Source: CAZKTF01 sp964555565 (GTDB lineage Bacteria; Planctomycetota; JAJSAM01; JAKLKS01). From it: a DNA stretch of 11,899 nucleotides. The stretch covers positions 1 through 11,899 of the forward strand of contig CAZKTF010000105.1 of the NCBI GenBank assembly GCA_964555565.1, given 5' to 3'. This document shows, piece after piece, positions 6,286 to 11,899 of this stretch. Every line of letters begins with the position of its first letter. Positions within the stretch are counted from its first letter, which is position 1. Both the position numbers and the translations under genes were made by a program. The notes under the pieces were generated by a model that searched no databases, was not told where the DNA came from, and was given only the letters and a program-made list of their open reading frames with translations.

Positions 6286-7263
6286 GTGCGACCGATGAGC
6301 CGGAGGGAAGTGCTGGGGGCCGCGGGGGCCGCCGCCGCGGGGCTCGCGCTGGCGGGGTGCGCCCCCCTTCGCGGCCCAGGGGACGGCCGGGGGGGGCAGG
6401 CCGCGCCCGCGGGGGGGATCCCCCCGAACGGGGCGTTCGTGGACCTCCCCACAGGGATCCGGATGTACTACGAGGTCCACGGGGACCGGGGAGACCCCTT
6501 CCTCTTCCTCGGGGGGACCGGGAGCGACCACTCGCTCTGGACCCACCACCTCCCCGAACTGACGAAGCGCTTCCGCGTCGTCACCCCCGACCCCCGCGGG
6601 ACCGGCCGCACCACGCGGCCGCGGGACCCCTCGACCTGCTCCATGCGGCTCATGGCCGAGGACGCCGCGGGACTCCTGGACGCGCTGCGGATGGGGCCGG
6701 CGCACGTCGCCGGGCTGTCACTCGGGTCGGCCGTGGCCATGGAGCTCGGGGCCGCCCGCCCCGACCTCGTCCGGAGCCTGCATCTCCACGGGGCCTGGGC
6801 GCGGAGCGACCGGTGGTTCGTCGAGATGATGGAGATCATGGAGTACCCGGCCCGCCGGGGGGACATGCGGGGGTTCCTCCGGCTCGCGCTGCCCTGCATC
6901 CTCTCGCGCACCTTCCTCAACGACGAGGCGGCGGTGGCGGCCATCTTCCGGGGGTTCTTCGACGAGAACCCCGCACCCCCGAGCGCGGAGGGGATCCTCG
7001 GGATGATCCACGCCGACAAGACCCACGACGCCACCCCGCGCCTCCCGTCGGTCCGGGCCCCCGCGCTCGTGGCCACCGGGGAGAACGACATCCAGGTGCG
7101 GCCGGAGTACGGGAGGGAGGTGGCCGACCTCATCCCGGGGGCGCGGTTCCACCTCTTCCGGGGGCCGCGCGCGAGCCACTGCTCCTGCCTGGAGATGCCC
7201 GAGGAGTTCCTGCGGGAGACCTTCGCCTTCGTGGACGGGATCGGGGGGGGGACGCCCCGATAG
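6286..7263 (+). CDS. Tat-exported alpha/beta hydrolase lipoprotein
   Basis: A 325-residue alpha/beta-hydrolase-fold protein. The N-terminus has a twin-arginine signal (SRREVLG, residues 5-11), a hydrophobic stretch and a perfect lipobox LAGC (22-25), so it should be folded in the cytoplasm, exported by Tat and lipid-anchored outside. The catalytic triad is visible: nucleophile Ser145 in GLSLG, acid Asp268 in GENDIQV and His298 in RASHC. The oxyanion loop is GGTGSDHSLW near residue 76, followed by PDPRGTGRT. Overall it resembles the 3-oxoadipate enol-lactonase/esterase branch, but the substrate cannot be read from sequence. Cytoplasmic relatives lack the signal, so export is the unusual point. 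It diverges from the ECF sigma operon and precedes a 74-residue orphan by 51 bases on the same strand. It could belong to that sigma factor's regulon, by position only. Confidence 0.9.
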   Translation: MRPMSRREVLGAAGAAAAGLALAGCAPLRGPGDGRGGQAAPAGGIPPNGAFVDLPTGIRMYYEVHGDRGDPFLFLGGTGSDHSLWTHHLPELTKRFRVVTPDPRGTGRTTRPRDPSTCSMRLMAEDAAGLLDALRMGPAHVAGLSLGSAVAMELGAARPDLVRSLHLHGAWARSDRWFVEMMEIMEYPARRGDMRGFLRLALPCILSRTFLNDEAAVAAIFRGFFDENPAPPSAEGILGMIHADKTHDATPRLPSVRAPALVATGENDIQVRPEYGREVADLIPGARFHLFRGPRASHCSCLEMPEEFLRETFAFVDGIGGGTPR

Positions 7264-7314
7264 GCGGGTCCGCGTCCGGTACGCGGCGTGCGTCGGTCGG
7301 GGCCGGAGGTGCCC

Positions 7315-7539
7315 ATGCCGCGCTACCACCTGCGCCACGAGACGGAGATCGAGGCCTTCCTCGAACACCTCGCCGTCGCGGCCCGCGAGGCCGCCGCGGA
7401 GGGGGCGGACGCCGACGCCCTGCGCCGGTCGCTCCGCGAGGTCATCCGCCGGGACATGATGCAGGCCAACCTGTGCGGGATCTTCTCCGCCTGCTCGGAG
7501 GTCGAGTTCTTCGACCCCTTCGAGGTCCGCAAACCCTGA
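7315..7539 (+). CDS. Small conserved-looking orphan protein
   Basis: A 74-residue protein starting at the ATG at 7315, with GGAGGT at 7305-7310 at good spacing. Residues 10-50 look helical and acidic/basic mixed (EIEAFLEHLAVAAREAAAEG). The C-terminal third has C54 and C60 in NLCGIFSACSEVEFFDPFEV. There is no signal peptide or membrane segment. I do not recognise the family. It follows the Tat-lipoprotein hydrolase by 51 bases on the same strand and is probably co-transcribed with it. The clear ribosome binding site and the compact, aromatic-rich C-terminus argue that it is a real gene. The open frames opposite it are shadows. Confidence 0.7.
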   Translation: MPRYHLRHETEIEAFLEHLAVAAREAAAEGADADALRRSLREVIRRDMMQANLCGIFSACSEVEFFDPFEVRKP

Positions 7540-7612
7540 CGCCCGTCGTGTCCCCCGGGCCGGATTCCCCGGGGCCGGCCGATTCCGCCCCCTGACCAGG
7601 GTCCGGGGGGGG
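7540..7612. other. Convergent intergenic gap, short GC palindromes
   Basis: The gap lies between the orphan's stop and the queF stop. GGCCGG (7558-7563) can pair with CCGGCC (7575-7580) over an 11-base loop that contains CCCCGGGG. This may serve as a bidirectional terminator, but there is no T-tract and pairing alternatives exist. Confidence 0.3.
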
Positions 7613-7960
7613 CTACCGGTATCGCGCGCGCACGGTCGTCGCCATCCCGCCGCGGACGTTGAACTCGCCGAGGACCTCCATCCAGCGCGGCCGGCAGGCG
7701 GCGACCAGGTCGTCGAGGACCCGGTTCACCACGGCCTCGAAGAACACGCCGCGGTTGCGGTAGGAGAAGAAGTAGAGCTTCAGGCTCTTGAGTTCGAGGC
7801 AGCGCTTCGCCGGGGCGTAGGTGATCCGGATCGTGCCGAAGTCCGGCTGCCCCGTCTTCGGGCAGACCGAGGTGTACTCGGGGACCTCGATCTCGACGAC
7901 GTACTCCCGCCGCGGCTCGGGGTTCGGGAAGGTCTCGACGGACGCGGCGGGACGCGGCAT
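7613..7960 (-). CDS. queF: NADPH-dependent preQ0 reductase QueF
   Basis: A 115-residue enzyme of the short (type I) QueF class. It reduces the nitrile of 7-cyano-7-deazaguanine (preQ0) to preQ1 with NADPH, the last free-base step toward queuosine in tRNA. The catalytic cysteine is C33 in YTSVCPKTGQPDF and the general acid is D40. The diagnostic NADPH motif is ELKSLK at 56-61. The RNRGVFFEAVVNRVLDDL segment (68-85) carries the substrate-binding Glu75. The length fits small single-domain QueFs. The ATG at 7960 lies four bases after the stop of the SDR gene on the same strand with no own ribosome binding site, so translation probably depends on coupling. No other queuosine gene is in the window. 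The identification is strong. Confidence 0.96.
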   Translation of the reverse strand: MPRPAASVETFPNPEPRREYVVEIEVPEYTSVCPKTGQPDFGTIRITYAPAKRCLELKSLKLYFFSYRNRGVFFEAVVNRVLDDLVAACRPRWMEVLGEFNVRGGMATTVRARYR

Positions 7961-7964
7961 GCCG

Positions 7965-8966
7965 TCAGAGCATACCCCGTTCCCGGAACCACGCGACCGC
8001 GTCCCGCACGGTCTCGGCGAGCGGCCGCGCCTTCCAGCCGAGTTCCCGCTCGGCCTTCGCCGAGGAGAAGGCGGCGTGGCGGCGGGCCATGCGGGCCCGC
8101 TCGCGGGTGAGGGCGATCGGGCGGCCGGTGAGGGAGCCCCAGGCCTCGGCCACGGCGGCGAGGGGCGGGAGGACCCAGGCGGGGACCGGAATCGGGCGGC
8201 CGCGCTTCCCCGCGGCCTCGCGGCAGAGCGCGACGAAGTCCGGCATCGGGAGCGAGGCGGCGTTGAGGATGTACCGCTCCCCCGCGCGCCCGCGCTCGGC
8301 CGCGAGGAGGTGCCCCTCGGCCACGTCCCGCGCGTCCACGAAGCCCTGCACCATCCGCGGGGCGAAGGGGATCCGCCCGCGGGCGGCGCGGAGGACGTAC
8401 TCCCCCCCCGCCGAGGGGCGCGGGTCCCCGGGCCCGAGGACGATGCCCGGGTTCACGCAGACGGCGTGGATCCCCTCGGAGGCGGCCGCGCGGGCCAGGA
8501 GCTCCCCGCGGCGCTTCGTCGAGGCGTAGCCCGGGGCCTCGTCCCCGGGCCAGGGGTAGGTCTCGTCCACCGGCGCCGGGTCCTCCCCGCCCCCCACGGC
8601 GGCGACGCTGGAGGTGACGACGAGGGTCTCCACCTCGGCGGCCTTCGCGGCCTCGACGGCGTGGCGCACCCCGTCCACGTTCACCCGCTCGAGCCAGCCC
8701 CGGTCCTCGGCGAGGAAGGAGACGAAGCCCGCCACGTGGAAGATCCGCCCGCAGCCCCAGGCGGCGGCCGCGTAGGCCTCCTCGTCCAGGACGTCGCCCG
8801 GGACGACCTCGCAGCCGAGGTCCCGGACCGGTCCGGGGTCGGTCTCCCTCCGGACCATGCACCGGACCGTGCGGCCCCGGGCCCGGAGCGCGCGGACGAC
8901 GTGGGAGCCCACGAACCCCGTGCCGCCCACGACCAGGTCCGGCTTCCCGACCGCCCCGTCCGCCAT
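7965..8966 (-). CDS. Extended short-chain dehydrogenase/reductase (NAD-dependent epimerase type)
   Basis: A 333-residue extended SDR. The dinucleotide-binding motif GGTGFVG is at 14-20 and HVAG at 77-80. The active site comprises Ser119/Ser120 in VTSSVAAVGG, Tyr147 and Lys151 in GYASTK. The downstream NPGIVLGPGD and VDARDVAEGH segments are typical of the dihydroflavonol-reductase/HpnA-like branch acting on sterol, hopanoid-sugar or phenolic substrates. The exact substrate cannot be assigned. The start is the ATG at 8966, with GGGGGAGGACC just upstream; the frame runs on upstream but only over the divergent neighbour. It is the first gene of an operon with queF, four bases apart. A functional link with queuosine is not obvious, so the pairing may be incidental. 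Confidence 0.92.
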   Translation of the reverse strand: MADGAVGKPDLVVGGTGFVGSHVVRALRARGRTVRCMVRRETDPGPVRDLGCEVVPGDVLDEEAYAAAAWGCGRIFHVAGFVSFLAEDRGWLERVNVDGVRHAVEAAKAAEVETLVVTSSVAAVGGGEDPAPVDETYPWPGDEAPGYASTKRRGELLARAAASEGIHAVCVNPGIVLGPGDPRPSAGGEYVLRAARGRIPFAPRMVQGFVDARDVAEGHLLAAERGRAGERYILNAASLPMPDFVALCREAAGKRGRPIPVPAWVLPPLAAVAEAWGSLTGRPIALTRERARMARRHAAFSSAKAERELGWKARPLAETVRDAVAWFRERGML

Positions 8967-9080
8967 GGTCCTCCCCCTGCCCGGGATGGAACTGTACCGC
9001 AGTGCGATTCCTCTCCCGTCGCCCGCGCCGGGCGTACCCTCGCCGCCTCCCGGCGCCCCGGGGAGAAAGGACCCGCATCC
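8967..9080. promoter_or_regulatory. Divergent promoter region between SDR-queF operon and RHH gene
   Basis: A minus-strand TACAGT (8996-8991) lies 24 bases from the SDR start, and a plus-strand TACCCT (9035-9040) lies 40 bases before the RHH gene. Both are -10-like; neither has a convincing -35 at 16-18 bases. A GAAAGGA-type ribosome binding site precedes the ATG at 9081. Confidence 0.35.
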
Positions 9081-9386
9081 ATGGCCGGCAAGCAGATGGT
9101 CGTCGCCTTCCGCGTGGACAGGCACCTCGCGAAGGAGCTCGAGCGGCTCCCCGACAAGAGCGCCTTCATCCGCGGGGCGATCGAGCGGGCCTTCCACGTC
9201 GCCTGCCCCGTGTGCGAGGGGCGCGGGACCGTCTCCCACGAGACCGCCGACTGGGTCGGGTCGATGCTCGAGCGGGGGGGAGCCTCCCGCTGCCCCTGCT
9301 GCGGTGCGGTGGCCCCGGCCGTGAAGGGGCGTGGCCGCAAGGGGGCCGTCTGTGGGCACTGCGGCACGGATCGCCATGGACACTAG
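9081..9386 (+). CDS. Ribbon-helix-helix protein with C-terminal zinc ribbon
   Basis: A 101-residue protein from the ATG at 9081. Residues 6-37 have the ribbon-helix-helix pattern of Arc/CopG regulators: a short strand (MVVAFRV), then two helices (HLAKELERL and KSAFIRGAIERAF). The C-terminal part carries four cysteine groups: C42-x2-C45 (CPVCEGRGTV, DnaJ-like), C71, C73/C74 (CPCCG), and C91-x2-C94 (CGHCG), with His99 and His101 at the end. This suggests a DNA-binding dimer stabilised or gated by metal. Its targets are unknown; the divergent SDR-queF operon is the obvious candidate. The TAG stop (9384-9386) lies inside the inverted-repeat element at 9383-9485, so the present C-terminus was probably fixed by that element. 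Confidence 0.82.
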   Translation: MAGKQMVVAFRVDRHLAKELERLPDKSAFIRGAIERAFHVACPVCEGRGTVSHETADWVGSMLERGGASRCPCCGAVAPAVKGRGRKGAVCGHCGTDRHGH

Positions 9387-9485
9387 GGGTCAGACCCCTC
9401 GTGCATGTCGTAACCATTTTCCCCTCATGACTTTATAGACGAGGCGTTTGCAAATACACACGAGGAGGGGGGTCTGACCCCGTAG
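9383..9485. mobile_element. REP/MITE-like inverted-repeat element, ~100 bp
   Basis: The left end CTAGGGGTCAGACCCC-TCGTG (9383-9403) is repeated inverted at the right end (9459-9485). There, CACGAGG is followed by a five-base insertion (AGGGG), then GGTCTGACCCC and GTAG. Each end holds an interrupted palindrome GGGGTCWGACCCC. The ~55 bases between are much more AT-rich than anything else in the window (CATTTTCCCC, CATGACTTTATAG, CGTTTGCAAATACA) and hold no gene. The GTAG foot and palindromes fit REP doublets mobilised by TnpA-REP (Y1 tyrosine) transposases; this would be a non-autonomous or internally deleted copy. It overlaps the stop codon of the upstream gene and ends 45 bases before the second sigma gene. 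Confidence 0.7.
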
Positions 9486-9519
9486 CGGCAGTTGCACACC
9501 TCGCATGCGTCTTCTCTCC

Positions 9520-9524
9520 GGAGG
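9520..9524 (+). promoter_or_regulatory. Ribosome binding site for a TTG start
   Basis: GGAGG is six bases upstream of the TTG at 9531. No ATG or GTG occurs nearby in frame; another TTG at 9492 lacks such a site and would start almost at the edge of the repeat element. Confidence 0.7.
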
Positions 9525-9530
9525 CCGCCC

Positions 9531-10085
9531 TTGAGCGACGAGCTCGGGGGCCTCGCCGCGGCGGCGCGAGCCGGCGACGGCGGGGCCCGGGAAGAGCTGG
9601 CCCGCCGCCTCGTGGGCGCCGGGTACGCCCTCTCCCTCTCCCGGCTCGGGAACACCGCCGACGCGGAGGACCTGGCCCAGGAGTGCGCGGTGCGCGCTCT
9701 CCGGGCGCTGGGCACGGTCCGCGAGCCGGCGAGGTTCGGGGCCTTCTTCGGGGTGCTCGTGCGCAACGCCTGCTTCGACCTGGCCCGCCGCCGCCACGCG
9801 CGCCCCGTCGCCCGCCCCCTCCCCGGCGTGGAGCCCCTCGACCCGCGCGCCCGGGACCCGGCCTCCGCCGCGGCGGAGGAGGACGAAGCGGCCCGGGCCC
9901 TGCGCGCCCTCGCCTCGCTCCCCGCGGAGGAGCGGGATGCCGTGGCGCTGGAGATCCTCGAGGGACGGAACCACCCGGAGGCGGCGGCGCTCCTGGGCTG
10001 GTCCATCGGCAAGGTCCGGCGCCGGCTGAACGCGGGGCTCCGTCGCCTGCGCCATGCGCTCGCCGCCCGCGAGGCCCTCCCGTGA
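9531..10085 (+). CDS. Second ECF sigma factor
   Basis: A 184-residue ECF sigma factor starting with TTG at 9531. Region 2 spans about 25-91, with NTADAEDLAQECAVRALRAL and FGAFFGVLVRNACFDLARRR. Region 4 spans about 122-176, with LPAEERDAVALEILEGRNHPEAAALLG and the recognition-helix-like SIGKVRRRLNAGLRRLR. The short linker is Pro/Asp/Ala-rich. The stop TGA overlaps the next gene's GTG as GTGA, the same junction as in the sigma/anti-sigma pair at 5557-5560. The two sigma factors are clearly diverged in sequence, so they are not a recent duplication. A CGCATGCG palindrome (9502-9509) sits in the leader. The promoter is unidentified; the adjacent repeat element may influence it. Confidence 0.9.
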   Translation: MSDELGGLAAAARAGDGGAREELARRLVGAGYALSLSRLGNTADAEDLAQECAVRALRALGTVREPARFGAFFGVLVRNACFDLARRRHARPVARPLPGVEPLDPRARDPASAAAEEDEAARALRALASLPAEERDAVALEILEGRNHPEAAALLGWSIGKVRRRLNAGLRRLRHALAAREALP

Positions 10086-11113
10086 CCGCGCCCGGCGACG
10101 AGGCCCGCGCCCTCGACCCGCTCCGCCTGACGGACGCCCGGCAGGAGGAGATGGCCCTCGGGGCGATCCGCGAGGCGGACCTGCGCGGCCCCGCCCGCGA
10201 GAGGGCCGCGGAGAGGGAGCCGCTGGATCCTCTCCTCCTCCTCCCCCTCGGCCTCGCCGCCGCCGCGGTCCTGGGGATCCTCTGGGCCAGCCCCTCCCCC
10301 GAACACCTCGCGGTCTCCGGTACGGACGTTCCGCGCGCCGGGCTCTCGCCCCTCTCGGAGGCCTACGCCGGGGGGGCCGAAGCGGATCCCGCCCCGCCCC
10401 GGCCCCCCCGGGGAACCCGCCCGCGCCCCACGGCCCCCGTCACCGGCCGGGCCGTTTCCCCCGAGGGCCTCCCCCTCGTGGGCGCCACCGTGCGCGCCCT
10501 CACCCCGCCACCGCCGCCCCCCTTCGAAGCCTCGCCCCGCGCGCCCGGGACCCCTCCGGCCCGGCACGCGCGGCCGGGGGACCCGGGCCTCGCCGCGACC
10601 ACCGCGGAGGACGGGACCTTCGAGATCCCGGACGCCCCCCTCGACGAACCGCTCCTGCTCTCCATCGAGTTCACCGGCTGCGCCCGCATCCCCTTGCTCC
10701 CCGTGCCGCCCCGGGACCCCGGCGCGCGCCGCGGAGTCCTGCTCCGCGCCGTGCCCGGCCGCGATCTCCCCGTCACGGTGGAGGACGCGGACGGGCGGCC
10801 GGTCCGCGGCGTCGGCGTCTCCCTGGTCGTGTTCCCGTCCCCCCCGGGGAGCCCCCCGGCGCTGGGGCCCCGGGCCGCGGCCCGCACGGAGCGGACCGAC
10901 GACCGCGGCAGGGTCCTCCTCCGCGGGGTCCCGGGCGAGGCCCTCGTGCAGCTGGAGGCCGCGGGCCACCGCGTGGAGTCCTCGCTCCCCCACGCCTTCC
11001 CCCCGCCCGGCCGCCGGCCCCCGCCCGAGCGGGAGCCGCGCTGGCGCGCCTTCCGCGTCTCCGGGGAGGATTTCGCGCGCTTCGTCCTCCACCCGCCGCC
11101 CGCCCCGCGGTAG
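10082..11113 (+). CDS. Single-pass membrane partner of sigma, transthyretin-like ectodomains
   Basis: A 343-residue protein starting at GTG 10082, overlapping the sigma stop by four bases. Residues 1-48 form a charged cytoplasmic tail (LTDARQEEMALGAIREADLR) without the HxxxCxxC zinc finger of standard anti-sigmas. Residues about 51-69 are a membrane helix (LLLLPLGLAAAAVLGILWA). Outside, after a Pro-rich stalk, come two carboxypeptidase-regulatory-like/transthyretin-type beta domains. The first (about 118-225) has VTGRAVSPEGLPLVGATVRAL and TAEDGTFEIPDAP; the second (about 226-335) has VTVEDADGRPVRGVGVSLVV and TDDRGRVLLRGVPG. By position and topology it is probably the anti-sigma regulator of the preceding sigma factor, a type reported around planctomycete ECF genes. 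The sigma-binding role is inferred, not visible as a known motif. Such domains often bind glycans or peptides. Confidence 0.85.
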   Translation: MTAPGDEARALDPLRLTDARQEEMALGAIREADLRGPARERAAEREPLDPLLLLPLGLAAAAVLGILWASPSPEHLAVSGTDVPRAGLSPLSEAYAGGAEADPAPPRPPRGTRPRPTAPVTGRAVSPEGLPLVGATVRALTPPPPPPFEASPRAPGTPPARHARPGDPGLAATTAEDGTFEIPDAPLDEPLLLSIEFTGCARIPLLPVPPRDPGARRGVLLRAVPGRDLPVTVEDADGRPVRGVGVSLVVFPSPPGSPPALGPRAAARTERTDDRGRVLLRGVPGEALVQLEAAGHRVESSLPHAFPPPGRRPPPEREPRWRAFRVSGEDFARFVLHPPPAPR

Positions 11114-11143
11114 CGGATCCGCGCGCCCCCGGGCCGCGGTGCC

Positions 11144-11149
11144 TATACT
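11144..11149 (+). promoter_or_regulatory. -10 box for a probably leaderless DUF1015 gene
   Basis: TATACT (five of six consensus positions) ends nine bases before the GTG at 11159, placing the expected transcription start at or just before the start codon. No -35 hexamer is seen 16-18 bases upstream. There is no ribosome binding site between box and start. Confidence 0.45.
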
Positions 11150-11158
11150 CCCCCGCCC

Positions 11159-11899
11159 GTGGGACTCCTCCCCTTCCGCGCGCTCCGCTTCGCCGAGGGG
11201 ATCGACCTCGCCGCGGCGACCGCGCCCCCCTACGACGCCATCGACCCGGGCGAGGTGGAGCGCCTCCTCGCCGCGCCGCACAACGTGGCTCACCTCACGC
11301 TCGCCGCCGGGGACGCCGCCGCGGGGACGCTCGACCGCTGGCGCCGGGAGGGGGTGCTGCGCCCGGACCCGGCGTCGGCGATCTACCTCGAGCGCGAGTC
11401 CTTCGAGCACGGGGGACGCGTCCTCGAGCGCGAGGTCCTCCACGGCCTCGTCCCCCTCGACCCCCGCGGGGGCGCGCCCCCGATCCTCTTCCACGAGCGG
11501 ACGGTCCCCCGCGTGGTGGAGGCGCAGGAGGCGGTGCTCGAGCGCACCGGGACGAACCTCGACTCCACGCTCCTCCTCTACGAGGACGAGGACGGCCGCG
11601 TGGGCCGCGCGCTCGGGCCGCTGCGGCTCCTCCCGCCGCTCCTCTCCTTCCGCGAGGCCGGCGGGACGCGCCACGAACTGCGCCGCGTCGAGGACCCGGG
11701 CGCGGCCGCCGCGGTGTCCGCGGCGCTGGGGTCCGACCCGCTCCTCATCGCCGACGGCCACCACAGGATGGAGGCCGCCATGCGCTTCGCCGCGGGGCGC
11801 GGGGCCGGGCGGGCCGGGTCCGGCCTCCGGCTCGTGGGCCTCGTCCACGCCGACGGCCCGGGCCTCCTCCTCCTCCCCACGCACCGGGTCCTCGGCCGC
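11159..11899 (+). CDS. DUF1015 family protein, 3' end outside window
   Basis: The frame from GTG 11159 stays open to the window edge, giving 247 residues of a family usually around 400 or more. It matches DUF1015 (COG4198) throughout. It has LLPFRALRF at the start, APPYDAID (22-29), PHNVAHLTL (40-48), DRWRREGVLRPD (59-70), FHERT (111-115) and the hallmark IADGHHRMEAAM (197-208). The DGHHR signature recalls ParB/Srx-fold nucleotide-binding proteins such as SerK-type serine kinases; I do not claim that reaction here. A cytosolic protein is expected, as no signal is present. The start is supported by family alignment (PFRALR follows within a few residues) and by the TATACT box just upstream. It lies 45 bases after the membrane-partner gene and probably has its own promoter. 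Confidence 0.9.
   Translation, partial: MGLLPFRALRFAEGIDLAAATAPPYDAIDPGEVERLLAAPHNVAHLTLAAGDAAAGTLDRWRREGVLRPDPASAIYLERESFEHGGRVLEREVLHGLVPLDPRGGAPPILFHERTVPRVVEAQEAVLERTGTNLDSTLLLYEDEDGRVGRALGPLRLLPPLLSFREAGGTRHELRRVEDPGAAAAVSAALGSDPLLIADGHHRMEAAMRFAAGRGAGRAGSGLRLVGLVHADGPGLLLLPTHRVLGR

Noticed and set aside
7540..7612. Repeated GGCCG-ATTCC segments as a repeat family
   Set aside because: Only two imperfect copies within 30 bases in a GC-rich gap; no copy elsewhere in the window.
9502..9511. CGTC at 9508-9511 and a similar GCGTCT upstream of the first sigma gene as autoregulated ECF promoters
   Set aside because: No GGAAC-type -35 occurs at 15-17 bases and spacing to other shared bases differs between the two, so the match is not above chance.
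9425..11884. 819-residue minus-strand open frame
   Set aside because: It covers the second sigma gene, its partner and the DUF1015 gene in antisense. Arg/Gly/Glu-rich, no recognisable domain, no ribosome binding site.
1..11899. CRISPR array, tRNA, rRNA or integrase-type island boundaries
   Set aside because: No regularly spaced repeats, no cloverleaf-like sequence and no recombinase or transposase gene could be found on either strand.

Overview
This window is very GC-rich and shows strong G/C preference at third codon positions. It has frequent GTG and TTG starts and long spurious open frames opposite the real genes. Two extracytoplasmic-function (ECF) sigma factors with membrane partners, several FG-GAP/ASPIC-UnbV proteins and many small CxxC zinc-binding proteins suggest an environmental bacterium of the Planctomycetota or a similar lineage (Acidobacteriota, Myxococcota). 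There is no rRNA or other phylogenetic marker, so this placement is an inference. No tRNA, CRISPR array, phage gene or intact transposase is visible. No gene-free stretch exceeds 300 bases.

Layout. Positions 27-2169 (minus) hold a small three-helix membrane protein followed by a secreted, probably lipid-anchored, seven-repeat FG-GAP/UnbV protein. Positions 2349-2762 (plus) hold a double zinc-ribbon protein split by a polyglycine linker. It converges on a YkgJ-type cysteine-cluster protein (2841-3356, minus). Positions 3382-3445 hold REP-like repeats. Positions 3449-6102 (minus) hold an ECF sigma gene overlapping by GTGA a 703-residue gene for a zinc-finger anti-sigma domain, one membrane helix and a full seven-repeat FG-GAP/UnbV ectodomain. 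Diverging from it are a Tat-exported lipoprotein alpha/beta hydrolase and a 74-residue orphan (6286-7539, plus). Next come queF and an extended SDR gene in one minus-strand operon (7613-8966), then a ribbon-helix-helix/zinc-ribbon protein (9081-9386, plus). A ~100 bp inverted-repeat element lies at 9383-9485 and supplies that gene's stop codon. A second ECF sigma gene (9531-10085) overlaps by GTGA a single-pass protein with two transthyretin-like ectodomains (10082-11113). A DUF1015 gene starts at 11159 and runs off the right edge.

How the genes may work together. Each sigma gene is translationally coupled to a membrane protein whose outer part is a large beta-rich domain, so both modules look like cell-surface signalling units. 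In the first, the outer domain is a full-length paralogue of the free lipoprotein encoded about 1.7 kb away. A working model is that the sensor and the free propeller recognise related partners, with the free protein as effector, competitor or regulon member. The most noteworthy object is the anti-sigma/FG-GAP/UnbV fusion. The queF, SDR and DUF1015 genes look like ordinary metabolic neighbours.
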